Assembly (NCBI GenBank): GCA_000697475.1
Contig: JNEU01001016.1
Coordinates: 29,715-93,714 of the forward strand
DNA length: 64,000 nucleotides
DNA from: Lichtheimia corymbifera B2541
Taxonomy: Eukaryota > Mucoromycota > Mucoromycetes > Mucorales > Lichtheimiaceae
Direction: 5' to 3'
This document shows positions 39,177-50,200 of this stretch, in pieces. The notes beneath the pieces were generated by a model. It was not told the origin of the DNA, ran no database searches, and saw only the letters and a list, made by a program, of their open reading frames with translations. How positions within the stretch are numbered: position 1 is the first letter of the stretch; the number at the start of each line of letters is the position of its first letter. The position numbers were made by a program, and so were the translations under genes.

Positions 39177-39489
39177 ATGTTAAAAAAGCAAAATCCAATC
39201 AAGGGGAGACTGAGGGATGATGCACCCTTCTCCCAGCTGTGGGAGGAGTTTTACGATAAAGCAGCAAATCTTACCGAAACAACAAAACGGAATGGAAAAA
39301 AAGAAGAGGAAAAGAAGCAAAAGAGAAGGAGGGTAATGCATATTACGCCTTGTTGCAATGATATTGGGGCTGGCTGCACATGCTAATCACCAGGCGGAGG
39401 AAGAACATGGATACATTATCATCACAAGCCCATCCGCATGTACACTCCTGCCAAACAGGAACTTGCCTACGACGTTCCCTTGCGTGTAA
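39177..39489 (+). CDS. Candidate small two-exon gene of unknown function
   Basis: Weak candidate. Exon 39177-39332 starts at ATG and reads a charged, helix-like protein (DDAPFSQLWEEFYDKAANL, then a Lys/Glu/Arg run). A 61-nt intron with GTAATG donor and CTAATCACCAG branch/acceptor leads to exon 39394-39489. Total 83 aa. No family was recognised. It starts 84 nt from the divergent cyclin gene and could instead be that gene's leader region. Other frames in exon 2 also look partly protein-like. Confidence 0.3.
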
Positions 39490-40294
39490 CAGGATCTGCT
39501 GCTCTTTGCAGGGATAAAATCATCGTCCTCTTTTTTTATGACATTCTTTGTCTCCGCTCGACGTAAAAGAGACTGACATACGTTGACTCTCACACGCTAT
39601 TTCTCCTTGATAAATGTCTGGATAACAGAGTCAACCGCATAGTCTGCTGCCAAATCAGGCGGTTCTTGCTTTTCACGCCAAGATGCATTAGTAGGTGTGG
39701 CAAAATGGTTAGATTTGCAGATCTAGTCAGCATGGATAACTGAACAATGGGATACTCATTTCTCCTAGCTCACTCTCACTCCCGATCTTTATCCCACCCC
39801 CAATTATCTCTCTCTCTCCCTTTCGCGCAGCTTATGGCTATAAACATCACACATAAATATAATCACACATCTCGACGCCCAATTTCAGGTCAGCAGTTGC
39901 AATTGCTATTTGCAGCAAAGCAATGCATCCACATGTTTGATACGTGGCTGACACTGTTACACACATCTACACGCATATCTTTTGCATCTCGTTTATCATC
40001 CTTGATACCTATCGTCAATGAAAAAGGAGAGAAAAAAAACAATATACAATAAACGAAACAAACATTACGCATTCAAGGCAGCCTCCCACGATCGAACTTG
40101 TAATAATACAACTCCCCAACATTATCCCAGCAACCACATTACACATGTTGTGCCCCCTGTCAAATTGTATGCAAATGCTCCTGCAATGATTTTCATTGAT
40201 GATCATCATAATACATCCGTTGCTTTCTATGGAACACTTCCTAACCCAATCTTCATAGTCACCATATCTGCAGATGATTCTCCAAGTCATATCC
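39490..40294. other. Intergenic downstream of LUC7
   Basis: About 800 nt. On the minus strand, 39598-39723 holds a short open stretch with protein-like composition but no start or splice partner I could fix. The rest looks like LUC7 3' sequence, with C/T-rich tracts near 39780-39830. Confidence 0.45.
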
Positions 40295-41811
40295 TTAATC
40301 GTAACGGCTTCGTCTTGGTGAACGTGAACGTGATCGGCGAGGATAATCATCGTCGTAATGGCGAGAGCGTCGGTTGTATCGTTCCATTTCTCGGTCCCAA
40401 TCATCATCCCCACCACCTCGTCTATCACGGCTACGGCGACCATGGTCATCTCGTTCTCTGTAGCCACGATCCCGATCAGAATAACGGCGGTGATCTCTTT
40501 CCCTACCTCCGTCACGGCGATCATTGCGATAATCATAACGTGCACGCGTGTAGTCTCTGTCGCGGCCTCCAAATTGTTTTGATTGCTAATATAACACGTG
40601 AGTAATTTAGTCCATTGCTTACTTATCCATGGTGGTATACTTTACCTTGATCTGATCGAGAGTTTCGCGAATTTTGAGATATCCTTGGTGTTGCTTACCC
40701 TGGTAATGTGCCTCTAGGCGATCCGACGAGTCATTTGTAACAAGGAACGCACCACATACTTGACACACCTAAAGATAAGGATCAGCAGCTGTTACCATGA
40801 TGGCGATACGTTGTAAAAGAAGGGAAAAAAAGAAACAGAAAGCCATTAAAAAGCGGATTCGTCACTTACCTCCATACGCTTTTCACTTTTGCCGCTATCA
40901 GCATTCTAAGATCCAGGGTATTTTAGTATTTACACATATACGTGCATAAGATGTTCTCTTTCCATACCTCTTTCAATTGTGATAACTCAGCTTGCAGTTT
41001 TTCAACCTCGGTTGTCAAATCAGCCGCTTCCTGAACACGACCTTCTTCACCGGCTTCTTCAATCTATCAAAAGTTGTTGTTATTAACTGACGTACCGATA
41101 TATCACAGCGATGATGGCACTTGCCTTTTGCAGCATTTCCTTGATCTTGACATCAAGTAGAACCATCTTTTCCTCGCGCTCTTCTTTGCGATTTTCAGCT
41201 AACTGCAATAGTAAAATAAAAGTATTGAGTATTCCGCATCTGTCGCCAATTCAAGGTGTGTGGCAATGTTACCTTATCCTCGCCTTGGATATTCAATCTG
41301 CCCTTGCCGTTTCTAATCCTGCGGCCTAGATCGTTCACAAGCTTGTTCAGGTAATCGTAAAACTCGGCTTCATAAGGATATTTATGCTTATCAGGAGCAT
41401 TTTGATAACGTTCCTTGAGACGGTCATTGTGAATCTTGTCGCAGGGACCTGGATAATAAGAAAAAGCGCACGCACACACAACAAATGATGTCAGAACGTG
41501 TGCACATGAAACCGATCCCACCCCAATATCCCACCACACTTACCCAGATCAGACTTGGTGTTTGTAAAGAGTTGCGAAGGGCAATATGCAACAAGATAAT
41601 GCTTGCAGACCTACGATTCATCTGGTGTCAATACTACTGGTGCAGATTTGACATAAGAACACTACTCACTGAATCATCCCAGAAATCCTTATTGTCAACG
41701 TCCACGTACTGGGACATGAGCTCCTCCAACATTGCCTTTTGGAAATCTAAAAATTCCATGTGTCAATATAGCACGTAAGGCACACAGCCATGTAGCAATC
41801 GACCTACCCAT
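40295..41811 (-). CDS. LUC7: LUC7-like U1 snRNP splicing factor
   Basis: Nine exons: 41811-41808 (4 nt), 41746-41670, 41610-41544, 41448-41273, 41202-41125, 41063-40968, 40905-40870, 40768-40646 and 40585-40295. They give 315 aa. The start is MDFQKAMLEELM. The first zinc finger is CCCH-type (VCKHYLVAYCPSQLF, then DLGPCDKIH) and the second CCHH-type (VCQVCGAFLV, then AHYQGKQHQGY). A coiled coil lies between them. The last 95 residues are Arg/Asp/Ser-rich, ending in an RS-like stretch. Luc7 sits in the U1 snRNP and helps choose 5' splice sites. The exon 5/6 intron has a GC donor (AAG|GCAAGT). Alternatively, translation could start at the ATG at 41759 inside the proposed first intron, adding two residues. 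Confidence 0.92.
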
Positions 41812-42241
41812 TATGAGTGTATATGTGTGTAGAATACAAAGGACCAAAGAAGGAAACGAAAATACACTGCGGACTCTTATACCAGTATCATCATTGGCTG
41901 ATGCTTCATGCGATTGGCTCATTCGTAACCATCACCAGCGACGTAGCTATACCATAAGCAACAATGACGATGTGACCTATACCTAATCCACTTGGAAAGA
42001 ATCACCCTTTGCTTGTAAATTACTATGAATGTTGTATGAGATTTACTTTGACGTCCATCCATGAATAAAGTCATTATTTAGCCCACTTGTACATATCAGC
42101 TCGCATTCAATCAGCATGTGCATTATTTATCTCAATCATACTCCTTCAATGGGTTTAAGAAATACATGCGGGATATCCAATGATTTATGAGCAGTAGCTT
42201 TACAACAACAGGAATAATACAAGTAGCATGTAGGATGGGTT
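41812..42241. other. LUC7 promoter / SND1 3' region
   Basis: About 430 nt between two same-strand genes; AT-rich with nothing coding. Confidence 0.55.
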
Positions 42242-45200
42242 CTAATCTTCAGTGCTAGGATCACCATATTCAAAGAGACCAAGCTATTTGAACAACTTAT
42301 TAATATTTGAATGCATATAAAAGATGTTCATTCACACTTACTCTTTCACGACGAGCAGCTTCCATTGCTTCTTGTAAAGATTTGATAGCTTGTGGATTGG
42401 CTGATGCATAACGCGTCTTGGGATTAACCAAAAGTTGACCTTCACGCACCATCTCGAGGTTCAAGCTAGCCTGAGCATTGGTGGAATTGGATGGATCATA
42501 AAGAGTCAAGCACATGACACTGCCTTCACGAGCATCAACGTTTGCAACGAGTTGCTTGTCCTATAATTATCATAGACCCCTCGTTAATACATTGGTTACT
42601 TCCTCGAGCATTAGATAAAGTGTACATACTCCCGTCAGCTGACGTAGACTCTCTAGAGATTCTTCTCCATAATCTTCTTCTCTGCTTGGTCCCTTGACAA
42701 ACGACAAGACTGCCTCATGTGCTTGGGGCTTCAATGACTTGAATTGATCGGGAAGCACTCGAATACGAGAAGTAGATAGCTTTTCGGACTGCAGCATTCA
42801 TTAGTAAATTATATGCCCATAATCATTTGTAGCTGTGTAATGGTACTTACGTTGCCATAGTCAATGTAAAAGACCTCCACGTTGGTTCCAGCTACTCGTC
42901 GCACCTTGGCTCTGTACCAGCTATCATCTTCAGTGAACTTGGCGCTCACCAAATCACCGACACGAGGCTTGTGAGGACCATCCATGCCACCGCGGCTTGT
43001 GTGATATTGCGATAATTCATGCATGAGAGTTTCCAATTTCCTCACATCTTCATTGATGATCTGTACATAGAATCGGTGGCCACTCAAATATTCGGAAATG
43101 ACCAAATCGATATATTCACGACGAGGTTCCACCACAACCTGTGCAGCTTGCTCCTCTTCTTCAGCAGCCTTCTCAGCTCCTTCGTCATAATCCTTCCAGA
43201 GTCCCTTCTTTTCATCACGTGCTCTTCGTTCGGCACCGTACAATTGTCCCGAGTAGGGTGATTCGTTGGCTGAAAAGTCATGGATAGAAGCAAGACCACG
43301 TTCAAGCAATGACACGGCAATATTTTCGCCATTCACAAAAATGTTGCCAATAAAGCAGCCGACTTTGTCCACATTTTCGATTTCAATATCGACCTATAAT
43401 TGATGTTAACATGTATGTCATTTCCGTTACATGTCGTGTGGCACACTTACATCACGCTGCAAACAATGATCGACAACGTAGGCGAGGGCTTCAGGACCAA
43501 AAGGTTCAGAGGGATCATTTGGTGTACGGCCAACACGGGGGGCTCGAATACCGGCAATGACAAAAGCAAGACGGCAATTTTCTTTGGGGATCCACAAAAA
43601 GAGTCTTGAGCCATTTGCAACGTGATCCACCACAGCCTTTTGCTTAGGGCTACGTTTCAAGAAGGTCAAGAATTGGCGAGATTTAGCTGCACTCTATCAG
43701 AATTTCAACATTATGAGTATTACGTCGATATAACAAAGCAGTGAACAGTACCTCTGATGCATCAACAATGCGGACGACGGGTTGCTCCTTTTGGCTATGG
43801 ATACCCTTTTGGCCTTCCTGTGCCCTATCATTATACGTTAATACTCATATCTAGGCTATCTGTACTTGAAACTTACTTTGTTTCAGCCAACAACAGCTGA
43901 TCATAGCAATGAGATCGGTTGTCATCATCCTTTCGGTGGCGAATCACAGAGGCAAGACCTCGCTCAACAAGCTGTTCTGCAATGTTACTGGATGATGTAA
44001 TTTGTGTGAATTACACGTATATATGAACGTCCAGATCAATCCTTACTGATTTCCAATTTTGATGGTTGCGCAATCCTTTGCTTCAAAGCCTTCCTGTGCA
44101 GGCTTGTGATAATCGACAACAACATGAACCTGGGATCGCACATAGTATTAATCATCGTATATAAAGGTGTAGAATCAAATGATACTTACGGTTTTGCCGA
44201 CCAATCTCTTTCGAAGGAATTCACGAGCCTCGAATTGGTATCCGACTTCCTTGATGTCACGGGATCTGCTGCTACCACCAGGTGCAGTGCTACCTACACC
44301 TCTATATAGCATGACATCAGTCCATACTCTCCTTTTTACAGCTCGCATGACATTACCTTGGAGCCTGCTTGACGCTAGCAAGTTGGAATTTACGTTCGAC
44401 ACCAGCTTTCGTCTTGACCAAGACTGTATCACCAGTAAGGATACGGACGACTTGAGCATCGAATTCAGAGTCATTGGTCTTTTCCTTGGCAACAAAATCT
44501 CGCCACACGCGCAATTTCTTTTCTTTGGCAATTCTGCAAGATATATACCAACCATCGTTAGATGCCAGGTAATCCAGTAAGGCCCAACTCAATATTTACC
44601 TTTCCTTGTTGCGAAGTTGGATAGGGCCACCTGTGACGAGCGTCAAACTCCAATCCAAACATTTGGCATAGCCATTCTCCAATAGCAGCTCAGCAATGTT
44701 GCCAGCTGGATGCTTGACAGTGCCCACAAAGTTTTGTCCGCCAGATTGACCAACACCTTCAAGGACCACCTTGACACCACGTTGCAGTAATCGGGTCTCC
44801 ACAAAAAACTTGGCTTCTTCACCGAATGGTTCAGATACTTCAGGGCCATTATCACGCTTGCAAGCGGGAGCTTTGATACCAGTCAATAGCAACGTGATCA
44901 TTTGCTGGCTCTTGTCTGGAAGTGTCAAAAGCACACGGAATGTCGATGCATCACGGACTTGTTCAATTACAGCTATATTGATCATGCATTAATATTACCA
45001 ATCCATTGAACTCCCCCTTGGATCAAATGATCTTACCATCCAATGGCTTGCCCTTATGTTCATTCAAGAAAGCACGTGCGTCACCATCAAATACATACGA
45101 GACTTTGCGAGTTCCCTACACGTCACATCATAAGCACAAGTGGATTCGCATCCTTATGATCACGTACCTTTGCATCTGTAGCCCACATACCACGCTTGGC

Positions 45201-45687
45201 ATTACGCGCCTCGTCTTCAAGATCAAACAAACGATCCAACACTTCTTGTTGTTCATCATCAAGCTTCCGTCCTTCTCGTACTTTGAGCCAACCCTCCTTG
45301 ATACCAAGCTCGGCCACGTTGTCACCGTTAGCTAACAGGATCGAACCGTATTCACGTGGTGGAGTCGTTGTCGTAACAGTGTACTCTGGAATAAACGAGA
45401 TCTCCTTGCCAACCAATAGTTTACGCAAGTATTCACGCGATCCAAATGCGAATGGCTATATGCAATGCAACCATGAGCCATTGAGTTGTGAAAAGCCAAA
45501 GTGTGATTGAAGGTACCTCATCATCTCTCTCCTTGTTGCCTAATCTCGGTGCTTGAACGTTTGACAAAGCAAGTAGACGTTCCAAAGGGGGACCATTGGG
45601 ACGCGGCTTTCCTCTGAGAATAACGGTATCTCCGGATAAGACGTTCTTGACGACAGCTTTGTGGACAGGGTTACGTTGTTGAACCAT
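42242..45687 (-). CDS. SND1: Tudor staphylococcal nuclease (SND1/Tudor-SN)
   Basis: Fourteen exons: 45687-45517, 45455-45168, 45115-45037, 44972-44600, 44533-44357, 44301-44190, 44129-44047, 43987-43877, 43824-43752, 43693-43451, 43393-42851, 42788-42630, 42560-42342 and 42283-42242. They give 890 aa, full length for the family. Four staphylococcal-nuclease-like repeats occupy about 1-650. Typical features are [41 protein letters not shown] and [25 protein letters not shown]. The Tudor domain lies inside a split fifth repeat (about 700-770; [21 protein letters not shown]). The protein binds RNA and symmetric dimethyl-arginine, and acts in splicing, stress granules and RNA decay. The exon 7/8 junction gives IGNHNIAEQ, matching the family. 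Confidence 0.95.
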
Positions 45688-46201
45688 GTGTGTGGTGGGA
45701 TATGAGAGAAGTGTGGATGAAAAGACAACCGGTGAATGATGATGGGAATGGTGCCACCCCGCTCGATGTAACAGGCGCACCAATGATTCCTCGCAAACGC
45801 ATAAATTGATCTCACTGAGTGTACACATTTGTCGGTGGTTTGCAATATGGATGAAGCACGCGTTACTATCAACGATTGTAGTAGTAGATATCATCCGAGA
45901 AGAAATCTATAGAAGTTTTATGTATACGTACAGCTTGCATGCGTAATAAAGTCGCGTCCTTTATCAAGTCCTCTACCAGTAGCATACTGTACATAGATAA
46001 ATCCATGTATCACAAGAACAATGCATCACTCCAAGCAGATATCGTCATACCAATGTCATCCCCACTACACCATTCATAGAATGGGCCGATTGTTGGGAAA
46101 GGGTGTCATTGTTTATATAAATAGCCTCACCAGGACACTTGATCTAATACCGCAACATCAATACTACTACTCTCTGCTCAAGAAAGAAATCCACCACCAC
46201 C
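45688..46201. other. Divergent promoter region of SND1 and the C2 gene
   Basis: About 510 nt. A minus-strand open frame extends upstream of the SND1 start but lacks similarity to the family and is taken as leader. Nothing else was noted. Confidence 0.55.
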
Positions 46202-46798
46202 ATGCTTTTCGAAAACGAATCCCTCCGTGTTATTGTACACTCTGCCCACGATCTTATGGATGTCGAGGCAATGGGAAAACAATATCCGTATGTGCAAATG
46301 ACATTAAACCCACATGAAAAAGATGCCTTTCAACGCACTGAAGTCAAGAAGGATGCTGGCAAGCAGGCAAGTTGGAACCAGCAATTTGAATTTGCACGAC
46401 ATGGCGAGCATAACCTATTCGTCGAGTTGATGGATGCCGAAAAAGGAATTGATGAGCTGATTGGATTTGCCGCTATCCCCTTGGACCAAGCACCTATCAA
46501 TGGCATCTTTGAACTGTACAATGTCACTGGCAAGGTGGCAGGCACACTGCACTTGTCTATCGATACAACTCCTGCAGAGGAAGAAAGCGAACCTGTCTCT
46601 GGAAAAACCTATGCGAATGAAGAACACCTAAAGCGCGTCAAGAATCTCCGTAACAAAGGCATCGCTGGTGATGTGGGTGCAGCCTTACTCACGGGTGCCC
46701 TGGCAGCTGGTGCTGGGTTCCTTGGTCAAAAGTTGTATGAACAACATGAAAAGAAGAAGCAACAAAACCAAGGAGAGGAAGCCACCAAGGAGCAATAA
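46202..46798 (+). CDS. Single C2-domain protein with glycine-zipper tail
   Basis: Intronless, 198 aa. Residues about 5-120 form a C2 domain (LRVIVHSAHDLMDV, YPYVQMTL, ASWNQQFEF, FVELMDAEKG, GFAAIPLDQ). In calcium-binding C2 domains the second loop-1 ligand is the Asp of the usual SDPY motif; here it reads QYPY, so calcium binding is probably weak or lost. Residues about 140-160 are basic. Residues about 158-175 form a Gly/Ala-rich hydrophobic stretch (GAALLTGALAAGAGFLG) resembling a glycine zipper that could insert into or span a membrane. A Lys/Gln/Glu tail ends the protein. Small C2 proteins of this type are common in fungi; function is unknown. Confidence 0.85.
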   Translation: MLFENESLRVIVHSAHDLMDVEAMGKQYPYVQMTLNPHEKDAFQRTEVKKDAGKQASWNQQFEFARHGEHNLFVELMDAEKGIDELIGFAAIPLDQAPINGIFELYNVTGKVAGTLHLSIDTTPAEEESEPVSGKTYANEEHLKRVKNLRNKGIAGDVGAALLTGALAAGAGFLGQKLYEQHEKKKQQNQGEEATKEQ

Positions 46799-47827
46799 TC
46801 TTCTTTAGTATACATAGCCACCAAGTATACATGAATCCAAATAAATGATGTTGTATACAATATGTATGGTCATTCACGGAGATGTGCCGTGTTGTATGCA
46901 TGTGTGTGTGTGCCGTATTTGAGTTTGCTCTGATATACTTCGGCAATACAACGTTATATGATGTTTTCTTTTTGGTCATTTTGGAATCAAGGATCTTGAG
47001 GAGGAAAAGCAAAGCAGTATAATATACCATTGTGTGGATATATGAATGAGCCAGCATGAATAATGAATATCCTATGTCACGATGATGGTAATGCCATGTA
47101 TGCTTGCATCTTCCATGTGGCATCAAGTGCAGTATTTGTCCTTCTCGGAATCATTTATCATTTACGGCACTCATTTTACAACTTTACATTCCAATGTATG
47201 CGTATAACTTTGCATGCATCTACAAAGAGGAATAAGTAGCTGATGATGGGTCGTCAGCATGGTATAGAGTAATTGATCGAAAAATAGGGGGTGATACAGG
47301 ATATGAAATCTGACATGCGCACTGGCAAGGTAAAACAATTATATGGATGATTCACCTTGCCATGCGGCAAGTGCGATCCGTTCTCATACATAGGGAGCCT
47401 GGCTAATATAATCGATATGTGTAAATACGCATTACAGGCACAAGCCATGTTTGTTTCAAATGTAGCCAGATGGCACCAATCGTTTGGGTACAATTTCCAT
47501 ATGCATCATCATTCGGCGGTCAAGGAGCCATCTACCACCAAACTATGCAGCAAGTAAGAATAATGACAATACTGCTAAACGATCTATGATCAGGATATAA
47601 AGCAGAATCATGAGACAAGCTGTTACCGGTCAAAGGATTATCGGTTAGGAAACTATTGTTCATGACATGCATATCGCCTCCGTGTGATGAGGAACGCAAA
47701 AGCCCCCTTTGTAATACCTACATGGTCATATTCATGAGGTTTCATAAGATAGATATAAAGGTATGGGAATGCCCGTTTCATTGATTTTTCCATCTCTGTA
47801 TTTTCGTCAAAAGAGTCATTCAACGAT
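46799..47827. other. Intergenic between C2 gene and GAS1
   Basis: About 1 kb with only scattered short frames on both strands. Alternating purine/pyrimidine stretches occur near 46895-46912. No gene was supported. Confidence 0.55.
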
Positions 47828-49421
47828 ATGCGTGTTGCCTTGCTAGGGTGCCTTTTATCAATCACTGCTGCGGTGCAAGCTCTCAACCCTGTCGAAATCA
47901 AGGGCAGCAAATTTTTTGATTCTGTTACCAAGGATCAATTTTTCATCAAGGGGTGAGCATTCATTGTCTGGATATCAGTGTGGTATAATATGCGAGGATT
48001 CTGACATGTATATTAGTGTGGCATATCAACCGAGAAACGAACTGAGTGAAGATCGCACAAAAATTTCGGATCCATTGATCGATGAAGCAGCATGCTCACG
48101 TGATGCGCAATTGATGCAAAAATTGGGACTCAATGTGGTGCGTGTCTATGAGGTGGATCCATCCAAGAACCACGATGCATGCATGAAGGCGTTTTCGGAT
48201 GCTGGGTTGTACCTGCTGCTCGATATTGCTACACCCAAGTTCTCGATCAATCGCAAGGACCCAGAATATGATACCCGTTTGTATGATGCATATACCAGGA
48301 CTGTGGATGCATTTGCCAAATACGACAACGTGCTTGCATTCGTTGCTGGAAACGAGGTCACCAACGACAAGACCAATACATTGGCATCTGCATATGTCAA
48401 GGCAGCTGTGCGTGATGTGAAAAAGTTCATCAAGACAACACAAAAGCGATACATCCCCGTGGGTTATGCGAGCAACGACGATGAATATATCCGTGATGCC
48501 ATTAAGGATTATTTTGCATGCGGTGAAGCTGATGAGCAGGTTGACTTTTATGGTGTCAACATGTACGAATGGTGTGGCGAATCAAGCTTTCAAAAATCGG
48601 GCTATGCCGATCGTACCAAGGAATTTGCCCAATACAACAAGCCTGTCTTCTTATCCGAATATGGGTGCAACTTGGTGACACCTCGACAATTCACAGAGGT
48701 GGAAGCTATCTATGGACCAGATATGACGGATGTGTGGTCAGGTGGTGTGGTGTATGAATGGTCTCAAGAGAATAACAACTATGGTCTGGTTAAGATTTCC
48801 AATAACAATGCACAACCATTGGAAGATTATCACAACCTACAACAAGTGCTAAGCAAAGTCAATCCTAAAGGCGTGAAAATGGATGCTGTCAGTGAGCAAC
48901 CTACACCTCAATGTCCCGGGCAAAATGATAACTGGAAAGCTTCAACCAAACTTCCGCCTACCCCTTCACAGGGTGCCTGTCAATGTATGCAAGATAACCT
49001 CTCCTGCGTAGCATCAGACAAGGTTTCCAATTCATCTGGCGGTAATAGCAGCAGTAGTGCTCTTGGTGACCAAATCGATACACTTTGTGGTATGGTGTCA
49101 TGCGAAGACATCAGTGGCAATGCAGAAAAAGGCACATATGGTGCGTATTCATTCTGCAGTGGAACCGAAAAGTTAAGCTGGCTCTACAACCTTTACACCC
49201 AAAAGAACAAGGATGGCAATTGCGACTTTAATGGCTATGCACAAAGCGTCTCGCCGTCACGCAATGATCTCGACTCGTGTTCCAACATCCAAGCTGACAT
49301 GTCGGGTACTAGCAGCCACGATGACGGCAAGTCGAACGATGCAGTCACTCTCTCGCTTCAATCGTATTCAATGACTGTGTGGGCTACAGCAGCCGCTTTA
49401 TTAGTGTTCGCAGCTCGTTAG
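47828..49421 (+). CDS. GAS1: GPI-anchored beta-1,3-glucanosyltransferase (GH72, Gas1-type)
   Basis: Exons 47828-47952 and 48017-49421 give 509 aa. A signal peptide (about 1-18, MRVALLGCLLSITAAVQA) precedes the GH72 catalytic domain (about 20-325). The acid/base Glu lies in AFVAGNEVTND and the nucleophile Glu in VFLSEYGCN. The motifs IKGVAYQPR, VYEVDPSKNHDACM and YGVNMYEWCG are family hallmarks. A Cys-rich X8/CBM43 module (about 350-455; CQCMQDNLSC) follows, then a Ser-rich stretch and a hydrophobic C-terminus (WATAAALLVFAA) that signals GPI attachment. The enzyme cuts and rejoins beta-1,3-glucan chains at the cell surface. Having the X8 domain places it with the Gas1/Gas2-type subgroup. Confidence 0.96.
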
Positions 49422-50200
49422 GGAGTTTTTTTGTGGTTCATATGTATTCTTGCATTCTTTTTCTTCATATAAAGCATATACTAATGGGGAATGAAATTAC
49501 ACTATCGCCCTGCATTCTGAGGAGGAGAATATCACCGAATGGAACAAGTGATATGTGCATGTGTGTGGTCTATCAAACCGGGATGCGGAAGGAATAACGA
49601 GGGATGACACTTTTTGAATAAGGGGCTACCGGGCGAGGAAGTAATTTCATAGGAGAAGATCCAGTACATTTTTCAAAGATGATCTCGATTTGTACATATA
49701 AAAAAAACAAAGATGACGCTGATCAGGTGCATGAACGTGGAAATTGTTGTCATGAAGATAGGGAAAGAATTACATAGAACAGCATACGATCGAATCTTAT
49801 GACATTGAAAAACTACCAGGTAATGTACTCAAAAAGATACCCGCGGTCTTCGTTCGGGTATCTTGTAACTTTTACTCCTGCTTCTTTCCCATGCACAGAA
49901 AAACGATGTTGGTGCGTGCACTCTTGTTGATATTATCTTTACTGTGTAGTGCCTTAACCCCCTGATTAAGAGAGGAAATTCTGGGCATAAACGCCTGCTA
50001 TGCACATGCGGAACTCTCAAAGTGTAGAACGGAACCGCCGTGCATCTTTTTATTGTGGTGTGTTAAAGATTTCGTTGTTGCATCAAGGCTTTCTTTGCAG
50101 CTTTTCTTCTAGTTTTTACCACGCCCCTTTTACTTTGGCACATTTTTTATTATACTATCTCCCCCGGCTCTGATCAACGTTTACAACTATACTTTTATTG
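49422..50200. other. Intergenic: GAS1 3' end and kinase promoter
   Basis: About 780 nt, with a pyrimidine-rich tract (about 50090-50170) just upstream of the kinase start, common in highly transcribed fungal promoters. No coding frame was supported. Confidence 0.55.

Noticed and set aside
39387..39593. 68-codon minus-strand frame
   Set aside because: It overlaps the better-supported plus-strand candidate, and all frames here look partly coding; no family match.
39598..39723. Minus-strand stretch with protein-like composition
   Set aside because: No start codon, no workable upstream exon, and a second frame over the same bases is equally open.
49829..50020. 63-codon minus-strand frame in the GAS1/kinase spacer
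   Set aside because: Short, basic and without similarity; lies in probable 3' UTR/promoter sequence.
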